DNA of 64,000 nucleotides from Plotosus lineatus (GCA_024760905.1 CM045745.1:17153782-17217781); one strand, 5' to 3'. Shown: positions 1-45,138, counted from the first letter of the stretch. Numbers and translations are program-made. The notes: generated by a model from the sequence alone, not told the origin.

Positions 1-305
1 ACAACACTGGACCACTGAGGTGCCTTATCTGAAAAATGCGACAGTTCTTCAGGTGTACTTTAACTCGTCCTCCCTACTTCACCTTGAAATGTTGATTTTG
101 AGTGTTCATGCCAGAACTGTTTGTTTAGCTGAGGCAATCTGTGTCAGTGTGTCTGCCTGAACATCTGAGCCAATCTGCTTGCCTGAATCAATGTGTCTGT
201 CTGAGTCAGTATACTTGTTTGAATCTACCTGTCTGTAGGAACCTTTTCATTGTCTGTTCATTTGCTGACAGGTTCCTTGTCTGTTCATGTTTCCGTGAGC
301 ACCAG

Positions 306-308
<3 letters not shown>

Positions 309-395
<87 letters not shown>

Positions 396-416
396 GCGTG
401 CATGCATGCATGCATG
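309..416. repeat. (GT)n microsatellite followed by (TGCA)n
   Basis: About 80 bp of GT dinucleotide with one GGG interruption, then a short run of alternating TGCA to 416. The reading frames across it are low-complexity artefacts. Confidence 0.95.
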
Positions 417-569
417 TTTATTTTACAAGTCTGATGAAATGATGAAGGAGCCCCAAACATTTTTATTATAATATTTTCTGCTGAATTATTATCTATTTTT
501 GTGGATATATTCTTTAAGGAGGTTTTACCACTGCATGATGTTTAATCTATAACTAATTTTCCAATTTAG

Positions 570-34390
<33,821 letters not shown>

Positions 34391-34665
34391 GGATCAAAGT
34401 CCAGCTGTAGGACTGACGCCAGAACAGGCTTGATGATTCAAGATGTGATGATACATGAAGCATCTGGTTTTTCCAACAATTTTTCCATATCTTCAAATGA
34501 CTGTCTAAGATATGGATGAGATCAATGATACAATTTAGGATTGAACAAACAAACTAAAGCAGGTTATAACAAACACTGTTGCTCTGAGGACAAAAGAGGT
34601 GGCATTGCTGAATTATTTTTAAAAACTTTGTGTGAAATTCGCTATATATATATATATATATATAA

Positions 34666-34671
34666 AATAAA
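34666..34671 (+). terminator. Poly(A) signal AATAAA of the fusion gene
   Basis: First canonical AATAAA after the stop codon at 34390, 276 nt downstream and just after a short AT repeat (34643-34663). The matching place in the duplicated flank has been broken by an AT-rich insertion. Confidence 0.55.
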
Positions 34672-35040
34672 TGGTTTTTGATTGGTGTTTGTCTCATTGT
34701 GTCTTCCTTGCATGCCAACACATCTTCAGGGATATGTTTTTATGTAACTGCTGGAAAACGATAAATCGCAAATCCAATGATAAAACCCACTCTGTATAGT
34801 ACACTGTCACATTTTTAATACAGTACTCACTCTAATGAGGTACAATGGGGGATTATTTTTTATCTTGTTTGTGCATTATAACAGCAATTATCAAAACAAT
34901 AGTTAATTCAGCTCTTTATTCATGTCACATGTCCCCTCCAGATATCAAGCTGAACCAACTGCATTTGGTCTGTAGAGAACTGTCAGAAATGACAGCACTG
35001 GCCAAATCAACAATTTGTTTCATGCTTACAACTAATACAT

Positions 35041-35150
35041 GGAGCCGGTGGTGTAGTGGTTCGGGTGCTGTGCTCATGATCGGGAGGTTGTGAGTTCAAA
35101 TCCCCATTAGACCCCCACTGTGCTAAGACCTCTGTGCAAGGTCTTAACCC
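35041..35150 (+). mobile_element. tRNA-derived SINE head (family C)
   Basis: A-box-like GGTGGTGTAGTGGTTCGGG and B-box GGTTGTGAGTTCAAATCC spaced as in tRNA genes. No paired acceptor stem. It marks the point where similarity to 56090-56480 stops. Confidence 0.6.
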
Positions 35151-35632
35151 AGTGGTTCTCAAATAGTGGGGCGCACCAACGATGCGATGCCAAGTGGGGT
35201 GTGTGTGACCCCAGGGAACATGCTTTTTTCCTGCATTACTGCATTTTTTATCTCTGCTACGTTTTTTGAAATTTCTCTCGTTAGAAGTGGAAGTTCGAAG
35301 AACTTTCATTGTTTCATTCATTGTTTAAAAATCACTTTTGGAGACTTTTAGCTGGTTTGCTTGAACGACAGCTGTGAATTTGACCAAAATGTCCACGGGT
35401 CGTGGTCAACCTAAAGGGCTAGAACAGTGGCGACGCAAAGAGTGTCCAGCAACAATGTTCCTCTTTTGCAATTCTCTTGTTGGAAGTGGAAGTTCGAAGA
35501 ACTTTTGGAGGACTGCGTGTGATTTTTTTGTTTGAAAGCACTTTTGGAGATTTCTAGCTGGTTCGCTTGAACAACAGCTGTGAATTTGACCAAAACGGTC
35601 GCGAGTTGTGGTTAGCCTAAAGGGCTAGAACA

Positions 35633-36280
35633 ATGGCAACACGTGGTGTGTCCAGCAACAATCCCGAGGGGGTAGAGGCTCGTGAGGGAGCTCTTGGCAT
35701 TGTACAGAGCATGCCGTCAACTTCCAGGAGTGGAAAGAAAAGAAAATCCTCATGGGTAAGGAAAGAGCAGCCAAATGTCGAGCACTTTGCTGCCTCAGAC
35801 GGAGAAATTGAATCAGGTGGTGAGACCCCTGATGATCTAGTTTCGGCCAAAGCTCGAGGCAACAAGCCAGCGAGTAACAAGGAAGGCGCGGTTACCGCTG
35901 ATAACTATCTCATGAAACTTTTAGATTTTATGGTGAAAAATCAAGTGACCCAGACTGCAGCTATGCAGAAAATGGAAAAGACATTAGAAAATGTTAGTAG
36001 GAATTTGACCACTTTTCACGGTGACGGAAACTCACGGCCGTCTCCGATCCCGCCCACTTCCAATTGTGTACCAGGCAGAAGTAAACAAACAATGGCGGAA
36101 GGCGATGCCACTTCCGATACAGATGAGGAGGAAGGCGCTGAATTTGATACATTAGTGTCTCGGGTATGTAGGAATGATAGTGAAATCGGTGACCCAGACA
36201 CAGAATACTCCAATGCCTCATTCATGTCTTCATTAATGAACGAATTCGCAGATTTCTTTGGTGACGATGAAAAGACTTAG
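35633..36280 (+). CDS. DIRS gag-like open frame
   Basis: 215 residues, starting MATRGVSSNNPEG. Contains a basic patch (GKKRKSSWVRK), a segment with LLDFMVKNQVTQTAAMQKM that could form a helix, and an acidic C-terminal half (DTDEEEGAEFD). Its position ahead of DIRS reverse transcriptase and the follow-on sequence KSIGDALAKAPDFTNLKVL identify it as the first protein of the element. The stop at 36278-36280 is probably a decay product because gag-like sequence continues in another frame. Confidence 0.6.
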   Translation: MATRGVSSNNPEGVEAREGALGIVQSMPSTSRSGKKRKSSWVRKEQPNVEHFAASDGEIESGGETPDDLVSAKARGNKPASNKEGAVTADNYLMKLLDFMVKNQVTQTAAMQKMEKTLENVSRNLTTFHGDGNSRPSPIPPTSNCVPGRSKQTMAEGDATSDTDEEEGAEFDTLVSRVCRNDSEIGDPDTEYSNASFMSSLMNEFADFFGDDEKT

Positions 36281-36551
36281 ACGGTATAAAACCGGAGTTA
36301 GCGAAGTCGATTGGGGATGCACTGGCCAAAGCGCCAGATTTCACAAATTTGAAGGTCCTAATGGACAAATATTTTCATCCCAAGAATTGTGAAGGCTTAG
36401 TGGTGCTGAAAGTAAATGAAGAAATCTGGCACGAGGTGAAAGCATAAAGCAAAACAAAAGACATAAACATGCAACATGGGCACGGCTTACTGGTTAAATC
36501 CATGATATCCATCATTCAAGTTGCCGACATGCTGATGACAAGCATAACACA

Positions 36552-36623
36552 GCGTTGGTGATATAGTGGTGAGCATAGCTGCCTTCCAGGCAGTTGACCC
36601 GGGTTCGTTTCCCGGCCAACGCA
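36552..36623 (+). tRNA. tRNA-Gly (UCC)-like sequence, probably a pseudogene
   Basis: The 7-bp acceptor stem GCGTTGG/CCAACGC pairs perfectly. The anticodon stem GCTGC/GCAGT carries loop CTTCCAG (anticodon TCC), and the T stem CGGG/CCCG pairs. Odd points: T-loop TTCGTTT has T where A58 is almost invariant, weakening the B-box; D-arm has one change; position 37 is G. CCA (36624-36626) follows the discriminator base, as in a mature tRNA. It sits inside the DIRS gag region. Confidence 0.7.
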
Positions 36624-37297
36624 CCAGGGCTCAGACTGCTGACAGATGCACAAGCAGACATGACTGTGAAAAGGTGTGATGCATTTAAGCAGTACTGTTC
36701 TTGACTGGGCCATATAAGAGCCTTTGTACTTCTGGTATGATCACCACCAGTAAGTGTTTGTTTGGCGCTGAGTTGCAGAAGAAAATAAAGGACATTGGAG
36801 ACTCTAAACAGATGGGAAGGAAAGTTTTTGTGTCCGACAGACCAAGATATCATCAGAACAAGCCACGGTTTCACCCATATAACAACAGTGGCTCTGGAGG
36901 TTATCGCCAACAAAATTTTCAAGACCACAGCTACACAGCTAAGCAAGGTCGAGGTGGCAGAAAAGGACAGAACACTTTTTTTCCAGAAGCGTCAGAGGGA
37001 CGAAGGGTTCTGCAAGTAAAGGCAGAATAATCAAAAAGGTAACAAGATGAGACACATACCTGAGGGTTTTTTGTGATAAACACTCCTGAAAACCTTTATG
37101 CTGGGAAAGTGCAACATTTTGCAAGTAAATGTGCTGACATTTCATCTGATCCTTGGGTATTATCTAATATTGAGGGTGTAGATATAGATTTTACTACAAC
37201 ACCATCCCAGCAGACTACACCTAATGCTTTTAAGTTTACAGAGAATGAGTGCATGCTCATTACAGAAGAACTTTTCCACATTTATGACAAAGTTTTC

Positions 37298-37306
<9 letters not shown>

Positions 37307-37334
<28 letters not shown>

Positions 37335-37680
37335 GCTTTATTAATCTCACAATGGAGAAATTCACTGTTACAGGCTCTTGAGGTACCATCAGTAGAGGGT
37401 GCAAAATAGAGACATATACAATAATACATATACATACATACATACAAACACACATATATATTATATATTCAAGTGTACATGTATCTGAGTGCAGAGTAGA
37501 TGGGTTGATATGTTTCACAGTCAGTGGGGTAGATGTGTTTGATTAAAGTGCACGGGGTTTTTATTGCACATAACCGGTTTTTTCACAGACAGTTACAAAG
37601 TGTGGCGTGGTACAGTCTGATAGCGGTGGGAATGAAGGACCTGCGGTCATAGAGGCATAGAGGCATGTAGATGGGTAATT
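37307..37680 (-). mobile_element. LINE 3' end with (GATA)n tail
   Basis: A (GATA)n run followed by GAGCTTTATTAATCTCACAA and about 350 bp matching the 3' end of the LINE at 39160-40097. It is inserted in the DIRS reverse transcriptase region. Confidence 0.8.
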
Positions 37681-38857
37681 TACATCAAATATATTTTCTT
37701 GCATCAAGTAAAATGGTTCCTTGAGAATCAATTTGAACCTCAAAACATTGAACGACAGTGTTGACACCTGCCATTTTAAAATGGGTACTTTCAGATCTGC
37801 CATTTTCTGGTGGGAAAAGGACTGCTATTTTGCCTCTGTAGATTTAAATACTTTAGTATTCCAGTAAGGTATGAAGAAAGTAAATATTCGAGATTTGTCT
37901 GAAAATGAAACTTTATTTCAGTTTACTTGTCTTCCAAATGGGCTTGCGTCTGCACCCAGAATCTTTACTGAGCTGGTGAAACCAGTTTCCATCGCTTAGA
38001 AGTCAGGGGTTTCCAAAAACCTCCTACATTGATGACTCTCTTTTGATTGGTTTGACAAAACAACACTAAGGAAAATGTGGCAACCACAGTGAAACATCTT
38101 GACAGTTTAGGTTTTACTGTACATCCTGATAAGTCTGCTCTTACCCCAACTAAAGAAATTATGTACCTTGGATTTATTATCAACAGTGAGAGCATGCATG
38201 ACTGTTACATTGACGGAGGATAAGAAGAGCAAAATTGTTCAAAAATGTTTGGAATTACGAAATCGCGAACGAGTCATCATCCCAGATGACAAAGAATGGA
38301 ACTTAAATGAACAGGCGTTTACACAAATGTGTGATGTGTTTGGGAAGCTGGTTAGAGAATTGCTTGCTTCCAGATTAAATACACAATTGAACAGATACAT
38401 ATCTTGGTACCCTGACCCCGGTGCAGAAGGTGTTGATGCTTTTACTGTGTCTTGGAGAAATTCTTATGACTATATATTTTGCCCTGCCACAAAGTAATCA
38501 ACGAAGAGGCAGAAGTGCTCGTGGTGGCACTGAAATGGACAACTCAATTTTGGTTTACGAAGTTACTGGAATTGTCAATAGACTGTCCAAGATTTCTGCC
38601 AAAATCTCAATCCCTGTTACGACTCCTCAATCGGCCACAGTTTCGACATCCACTCCACAAGAACACTCAAACCAGCAGCATTCAGGCTATCAGAGAAGGC
38701 TTGGAAAGTCAGGGCCTTTCACCATCAGTTACAAACATTACCCTGCACTCATGGAGACATGCGACACACCAGCAATATGGGACACGAAAATTGTTGTTTT
38801 TGCATTGCAAGGGGTGTTGATCCCCTTTCACCATCTTTGGGTGAGGCTTTGCATTTA

Positions 38858-39979
38858 CTAGTCCTTCTCAAAAAATTAGCATATTGTGATAACGTTCATT
38901 ATTTTCTGTAATGTACTGATAAAAATTAAACTTTCATATATTTTAGATTCATTGCACACCAACTGAAATATTTCAGGTCTTTTATTGTTTTAATACTGAT
39001 GATTTTGGCATACAGCTCATGAAAACCCAAAATTCCTATCTCAAAAAATTAGCATATCATGAAAAGGTACTCTAAACGAGCTATTAACCTAATCATCTGA
39101 ATCAACCAATTAACTCTAAACACCTGCAAAAGATTCCTGAGGCTTTTAAAAACGCCCAGATAAGATAAGATACAGCTTTATTAATCTCACAATGGAGAAA
39201 TTCACTGTTACAGGCTCTTGAGGTACCATCAGTAGGGGGTGCAAAAATAGATACAAATACAAACATACACACATACATATATATTATATAAGTAAATAAA
39301 TAACTAGATACATAAATAGTATAAATTAATAAACAATAAAAGAAAAGAAGGGAACAACTTTGTAGACTGGCCTATATTAAAGTGTAATGTATCTGAGGGC
39401 GGAGTAGATGGGTTGATATGGTTCACAGTCAGTGGGGTAGATGTGGTTGATTAAAGTGCACGGGGTTTTTATTGCACATAACCGGTATTTTCAGAGACAA
39501 TTACAAAGTGGCGTTGAACAGTCTGACAGCGGTGGGAATGAACGACCTGCGGTAGCGCTCCTTCCTGCACTGAGGATGTCTCAGTCGTCCACTGAAGGAG
39601 CTGCTCAGCTTCTCTACAGTCTGGTGCAATGGGTGAGAGCTGTTGACCAAGATGGATGTGAGCTTTGCTGCCATCCTCCTCTCACTCACCTCCTCCACAG
39701 AGTCCAGTGGGCAGCCTAGGACAGAGAGCTCTGTGCCGCCCGGGGCCCAGCAGATGGCAGCGTAGAGGATTGCAGAGGCTACCACAGAGTCATAAAAAGT
39801 CCTGAGCAGAGGTCTCCATACTCCGAAGGACCTAAGTCTCCTCAGAAGGTGGAGGCGACTCGCCCTTCTTGTACAGGGCGTTGGTGTTGTGGGACCAGTC
39901 CAGTTTATTGTTAAGGTGAATGCCCAGGTATTTGAAACTGTCCACTGTCTCAATGTCCTGTCCCTGGACGTTCACTAGG

Positions 39980-40037
<58 letters not shown>

Positions 40038-41276
40038 GAGTGCTTCTCCTGAAGTCAGCTCCTGTAACTGGCTGCAGGTCACCCGGCGCCATCTTGAGCC
40101 TGGTTCATTACTCAAAACCGCAATCATGGGTCAGACTGCCGACCTGACTGCTGTTCCAGAGTGCTTTATCAAGCCACCTCAGTGGGACGTCTGTGGGAAG
40201 GAAAAAGTGTGGTAGAAAACGCTGCACAACCAGAAGAGGTGACCGGACCCTGAGGAAGATTGTGGAGAAGGGCCGATTCCAGACCTTGGGGGACCTGTGG
40301 AAGCAGTGGACTGGGCTACAGGTGCTACATTCCCCAGGTCAAGCCACTTTTGAACCAGAAACAGTAGCAGAAGCACCTGACCTGGGCTACAGAGAAGCAG
40401 CACTGGACTGTTGCTCAGTGGTCCAAAGTACTTTTTTCGGATGAAACAAATTTTGCATGTCATTCGGAAATCAAGGTGCCAGAGTCTGGAGGAAGACTGG
40501 GGAGAAGGAAATGCCAAAATGCCTGAAGTCCAGTGTCAGGTACCCACAGTCAGTGATGGTCTGGGGTGCCATGTCAGCTGCTGGTGTTGGTCCATGTGTT
40601 TTATCAAGGGCAGGGTCAATGCAGATAGCTATCAGGAGATTTTGGAGCACTTTATGCTTCCATCTGCTGAAAAGCTTTATGCAGATGAAGATTTCATTCT
40701 TCAGCACGACCTGGCACCTGCTCACAGTGCCAAAACCACTGCTAAATGGTTTACGGAGCATGGTATTACTGAGCTCAATTGGCCTGCCAACTCTCCTGAC
40801 CTGAACCCCATAGAGAATCTGTGGGATATTGTGAAGAGAAGGTTGAGAGACACCAGACCCAACACTGTGGATGAGCTTAAGGCCGCTATTGAAGCATCCT
40901 GGGCCTCCATAACACCTCAGCACTGCCACAGGCTAATTGCCTCCATGCCACGCCGCATTGAAGCAGTCATTTCTGCAAAAGGATTCCCGACCAAGTATTG
41001 AGTGCATAACTGAACATAATTATTTGATTGTTGACTTTTTTTGTATTAAAAACACTTTTTTATTGGTCGGCTGAAATATGCTAATTTTTTGAGATAGGGA
41101 ATTTTGGGTTTTCAAGAGCTGTATGCCAAAATCATCAGTATTAAAACAATAAAAGACCTGAAATATTTTAGTTGGTTTGCAATGAATCTAAAATATATGA
41201 AAGTTTAATTTTTATTAGTACATTACAGAAAATGATGAACTTTATCACAATATGCTAATTTTTTGAGAAGGACTAG
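38858..41276 (+). mobile_element. Tc1-like transposon, split by a LINE
   Basis: TA target site on both sides (38856-38857, 41277-41278). Terminal inverted repeats start CTAGTCCTTCTCAAAAAATT, with a second internal copy of the AAAATTAGCATAT motif at both ends. The transposase 3' half is readable in 40411-41001: DLAPAHSAKTTAKWF, then SPDLNPIENLWDIVKRRL, the last D and E of the DDE triad. The N-terminal half (40130-40440) is frameshifted. Interrupted at 39160-40097. Confidence 0.9.
39160..40097 (-). mobile_element. 5'-truncated L2/CR1-type LINE inside the Tc1 transposon
   Basis: The minus strand encodes the reverse transcriptase end: VDSFKYLGIHLNNKLDW, RRLRSFGVWRPLLRTFYDS and SILVNSSHPLHQ, with an internal (CA)n in frame. 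The 3' end has a GATAAGATACAGCTTTATTA signature. The sequence on each side rejoins to an uninterrupted Tc1 element (CGCCCAG to CCTGGTTC). Confidence 0.88.
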
Positions 41277-42654
41277 TATGGTCAGTGTTATATGACTCTG
41301 GTTTCTGGATACTCTGCGATTAATACAGCTAGATCAACTTTATCTCATTTACCTAGATATAATGTCACTTGGAAGCTACAGCATGTGTTGTTGTATTTGA
41401 GAGATCAATTGACCTGTGATTTGTTAAAAGGATTGACACTTAAGTTGTCCATTCTTACCCTGCTTTTATCAGGGCAAAGATTTCAGGCCCTCCATCTTAT
41501 GGACATTAGAAATGGAGATATTTCTGATGACTGTGGAAAAATTAGAACTGGGGATCTCCTCAAACAGACTCGAACTGGTTTTCACCAAGGTGAACTCTCT
41601 CTCCAGAGCTATACGCCTGATCAGAGACTGGGCATTGTCAGTGTGATGAAGCTATATCTGGATATGACTCGCGACCTCAGAGGCGACGAGACAGCTTTGT
41701 TCATAAGCATTACTAGGCCTCACAAAAGAGTGAGCAAAGACACCATGAGTAGATGGATGAAGCTTGTTCTCAAAAGTGCAGTTATTGATATGTCAATATT
41801 CAAACCACGCAGTGTAAGATCAGCCTCTACTAGTGCAGCATTAGCTTTCGATGTGCCAATTCAAACGGTTCTGCGGCGGCAGGTTGGAGCAGTGAATGCG
41901 TGTTCAGACAGTTTTATAACAAACCAGTTTCTCATGACAGTAGTTTCAGTAGTGCTCTTTTAAATTCTGTATCCAATGTTGGTATCTGATCATCTCGCCA
42001 TAAGCTTTGCATGTTTTCCTGAATTATCAGGAATGTTTACTTATGTGACCGAGTTAACTTGTGCATTTTCACAAAATAAATGTGACATACTGAACTACGA
42101 TTGGGCTTGATGAAATTGATAGAAATATGATTTCACTCTAAATATCTCACGTAGTCCCAATAGGACGGAATAGGGAGGTGGAATTACACAATTAAATGAG
42201 ACTTACCTGTAAGTTGATATTTGATTGTAATTCCACCGACCTATGAAGTACTGAAGGATTACGTGCCCACCCTTCCCACCCTGGCTGGGAAATATGAAAT
42301 CATATTTCTACACTCTAAAACCTGATATTCTGCACATGCGCATCTCACATAATCCCCCCCCCCTTCCCCCCATTTGAGGCTTCTTTGTCTACAGATGTGG
42401 TGCCCATCATACCCCTGGATAAGTGTAGTAATTTGTGATATTCCTTTCACCAATTTGAATAATAATTACTCAATTTCCTCTCCATTCCTGTTGTATATTG
42501 TCATTTGTCCTTGATACACCAATTACTTCACAATCATGTTTAAAATAGCAAGCATCATCCTGTAGTCACACTCAAACATTACTACTTTACATGTTTTCCT
42601 TAACCTAAGCACGCTCCCAATGTTGCCGCTGCACTTCAAGGTTAGTGTGTTTAC

Positions 42655-42998
42655 ATTACCGGGCAGTGATGGTTTAGTGGATAGGATGCAGGATCGCTGA
42701 TCCTAAGGTTGGGGGTTCGAGTCCCACTCTCCACAAGGTTGTCACTGTCCCCCCAGTGCGGCTAACTGGGTTACCAAAGGCCGGCCATGTCTCTCACTGT
42801 CTATGGTGTGAGGTATGTAAAAGAACCATTGCTGACTTTCGACAAGAGTAGCTGCAAAGCCGTCAGCATGTTTCCGCCCTGCGATGGCCTGGCGAGCTGT
42901 CCAGGGTGTACTCTGCCCTCGTCCGGACTTGGCTGGAATGGGCACCAGCCTCCCTGTGACCCTAATTAGGATGAAGCGGTTACAGAAAATGAACTGAA
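42655..42998 (+). mobile_element. Complete family A SINE
   Basis: tRNA-like head (B-box GGGGGTTCGAGTCCC), central domain with CGACAAGAGTAGCTGCAAAG, and L2-type tail CCTAATTAGGATGAAGCGG. Same family as 3695-4036. Confidence 0.85.
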
Positions 42999-43026
42999 CA
43001 TTTTTATCTTGAATATATTAGGTCCA

Positions 43027-43034
<8 letters not shown>

Positions 43035-43092
<58 letters not shown>
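43035..43092. repeat. (GT)n microsatellite
   Basis: Uninterrupted GT run of about 58 bp after a short AT run. Confidence 0.95.
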
Positions 43093-43094
<2 letters not shown>

Positions 43095-43242
43095 CAGACT
43101 ATATGAGTTTGGGAGGGGGTTGGAACGGATTAATTGGTTTTCTGTTATTATGGGAATAAATGTTTCATCTAACAAACTTTTTTGGCTTATGAGCTTGCCC
43201 TCGGAACATTAAATTTGTTAGACAAGGTACTATTGTATACTG

Positions 43243-43365
43243 TATTCATCTTCTGAACCACTTAATTCGAATTGGGGTCATGGGGAGGCTGGCGGCTATT
43301 TCAGCTGACTCTGGGTGAGAGCAGAGTACATCCTGGACAGCTCTCCAGGCCATGGCAGGGCCAAT
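43243..43365 (-). mobile_element. Detached L2-type SINE tail
   Basis: Reverse of the family A tail only; no head or body. Confidence 0.55.
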
Positions 43366-43459
43366 TTTAATGAAACAATTTTTGTTTCTCATGAAATACA
43401 AGATAGGTGGGCCAGTAAATGCTGGAGTTGTTAAATGTAATAGAATGTTAATAATAATA

Positions 43460-43499
<40 letters not shown>

Positions 43500-43502
<3 letters not shown>

Positions 43503-43775
43503 TACCTCTTCTTGTCCTTTCGGCTTTTCCCTTCAGGGGTCGCCACAGCAAATCATCTGCCTCCATCTCACCTTATCCTCTGCATCTTCTTCTCTTACAC
43601 CAACGACCTTCATGTCCTCCTTCACCACATCCATGAATCGTCTCTTTGGTCTTCCTCTCGGCCTTCTGCCTGGTAGGTCCAGCCTCAGCATCCTATTACC
43701 AATATACTCACTATCCCTCCTCTGTACATGTCCAAACCATCTCAATCTAGCCTCTCTGACTTTGTCTCCAAAACA
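43500..43775 (-). mobile_element. RTE-type LINE 3' fragment flanked by (ATT)n
   Basis: The minus strand encodes RWFGHVQRRDSEYIGNRML and RPRGRPKRRFMDVVKEDM. (ATT)n runs lie on both sides (43450-43500, 43780-43830), the same arrangement as 10885-11119 in the opposite orientation. Confidence 0.85.
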
Positions 43776-43778
43776 AAA

Positions 43779-43822
<44 letters not shown>

Positions 43823-43993
43823 TACTACCCACCCCAAAAAAAATTATTATTATACCCCCAAAACAACAACAACAAACAAACAAAAAATTCCTCTGTTAAA
43901 AGCCTGTTATAAATTCATACGTCACATTCTACAAAACACACAGCTCGTGACGTGGTTGGTTTTGGGCGTGTCAGCGAGGCGACTTCTCCACTG

Positions 43994-44022
43994 TATATAG
44001 TTTGTACAAAAAGAAACTAAAG
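43994..44022 (+). promoter_or_regulatory. TATA box and ISRE-like element of the ubiquitin-like gene
   Basis: TATATAG at 43994-44000, 62 bp before the ATG boundary at 44062. AAAAAGAAACTAAAG at 44008-44022 resembles the interferon-stimulated response element GAAANNGAAACT with a mismatch in the first half-site. Its position just downstream of the TATA box is unusual. Confidence 0.4.
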
Positions 44023-44061
44023 CTCCATTAACCCGTTTGCACTTCAAGAACTTGGTTCAAC

Positions 44062-44433
44062 ATGGAGAAAGTTTGTCGAATCACAGTACAGATAATTGCT
44101 TTCAGAGGGGAGAAGATATTACTCGATGTTGCAAACTCGGAGGAGGAGTTCAACCAAACAACTATTTCAGTTTTCAAAGAAAAACTTGCAGCAAAATGTC
44201 CTGAGGTTAAAGGTAGGCTTCTCTAAATTACTGTTTATATCATATAATTTTGACCATGATGTTAAATTTAATTTAAAGTCTTTTTTTTATCAGATGCGCA
44301 ATTCCGAGTAATATTCTCCGGTAAACTGCTTGAGGACACCGACACTTTCGCAACGCACAATATCCAGCCCGGCTCCGCCGTCCATCTGATCCTCCGGATG
44401 CCAGGAGGAGGTCCTCTGGAAATGAAAATGTAG
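44062..44433 (+). CDS. Ubiquitin-like protein, two exons
   Basis: Exons 44062-44212 and 44294-44433 with an 81-bp intron give 96 residues. A single beta-grasp ubiquitin-like domain: an N-terminal strand MEKVCRITVQIIAF, a helix region TTISVFKEKLAAKCPEV, then FRVIFSGKLLEDTDTF (equivalent to ubiquitin's LIFAGKQLEDGRTL), HNIQPGSAVHLILRMPGG and the tail GPLEMKM. The LRMPGG resembles the LRLRGG conjugation tail but is followed by seven residues, so maturation by a ubiquitin-like protease would be needed for conjugation. It is longer at the N-terminus than ubiquitin and has one domain, unlike ISG15 or FAT10 with two. Poly(A) signal AATAAA at 44465-44470. The start is the first ATG after the TATA box. 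Confidence 0.85.
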
Positions 44434-44464
44434 AGAGACTGGAGAATCCGCAATCAGGACCCGA

Positions 44465-44470
44465 AATAAA
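44465..44470 (+). terminator. Poly(A) signal of the ubiquitin-like gene
   Basis: AATAAA 32 bp after the stop codon at 44431-44433. Confidence 0.65.
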
Positions 44471-44904
44471 GATCTATAAACAGACTAATACTGTATGTCT
44501 ATAGTTTTATCTTCTTATTGCTGAGAATTCTTGAGAATAATAGCTTTTAAAATAACCGGATATAAAACACTGTGCACGACATATAGTGCAGCGAATAGTT
44601 ACAACATATATATTAATAAAAATACTCCTCCGTCAGTCCCAAAGAACCATGGCTGTGCTCTGGCTGTGCTCTGGCTGGTGATACTCTCCAGTGCGCAGTG
44701 CCAGGGTTGGGCGGGATGAAGGACAGGCTGTTCCCCGAGCAGCAAGTGTCCCGCAGCAAGTCCCCCCCCCCCGCCCCCCCCCCCGCCCCGGCGCCACCAG
44801 AAGGATACAATAGAAGGGCAAGGTTGGATCCGACTGGGTTCCGGTGCCGCTGCAGGAGAACAGTTTCTGTAAACGAACTGCCTCAGGGGACTCCGAGTCC
44901 CGGT
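44470..44904 (+). other. Intergenic, with poly-C tracts and a signal-peptide-like frame
   Basis: 44640-44720 encodes LAVLWLVILSSAQCQGWAG in one frame, resembling a secretory signal peptide, but no ATG lies close upstream in frame. Poly-C runs at 44761-44784 follow. Confidence 0.3.
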
Positions 44905-45030
44905 TAGAAACACACTGACGGCTTTGCAGCTCCTCTTGAAGAAAGTCAGCAATGTGTTCTTTTACATGAAGCTCACGCCAGAGACAGCGAGAGACATGTC
45001 CCGCCTCGGATAACCCAGTCAGCTGCACGT
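44905..45030 (-). mobile_element. Family A SINE, central domain only
   Basis: ACACACTGACGGCTTTGCAG through the AACCCAGTCAGCTGCA block, reverse orientation. Confidence 0.6.
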
Positions 45031-45138
45031 CAATGCAATATAATAATCATCAGATTCTTTTTCAACTATTATTTCAACAAATGTTTTCTGCGTTATTGGA
45101 ATTAGGAACCAAATAAAAAGAATAGGCAAATAGATTAA

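Larger units (their letters stand above)
35260..42300 (+). mobile_element. DIRS-type tyrosine-recombinase retrotransposon, decayed and nested
   Basis: Order: a tandemly duplicated leader (35276-35660), a gag-like frame 35633-36280, then gag remnants (CEGLVVLKVNEEIWHEV, about 36388-36440), RT (FQFTCLPNGLASAPRIF near 37930, YLGFIINSESM near 38170), RNase H remnants, and a tyrosine recombinase at 41292-41963 (KPRSVRSASTSAALA, VPIQTVLRRQVG). The right end (42110-42300) has inverted GAAATATGATTTC/GAAATCATATTTC blocks typical of DIRS circular-junction regions. Insertions: tRNA-Gly-like 36552-36623, LINE tail 37307-37680, Tc1 38858-41276. Frameshifts and stops make it non-functional. Confidence 0.82.

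Noticed and set aside
206..471. Overlapping frames rich in TH and VC repeats over the first GT microsatellite
   Set aside because: Pure translation of a dinucleotide repeat on both strands; no codon structure or homology.
37307..37345. CRISPR-like array in the (GATA)n run
   Set aside because: Simple tetranucleotide tail of a LINE; no spacers, and the genome is vertebrate.
41292..41963. 223-residue frame as a host gene
   Set aside because: It is the tyrosine recombinase end of the DIRS element and follows its RT and RNase H remnants.
44531..44719. Secreted peptide with signal sequence
   Set aside because: The signal-like stretch has no nearby in-frame ATG and stops five codons later; no downstream exon recognised.
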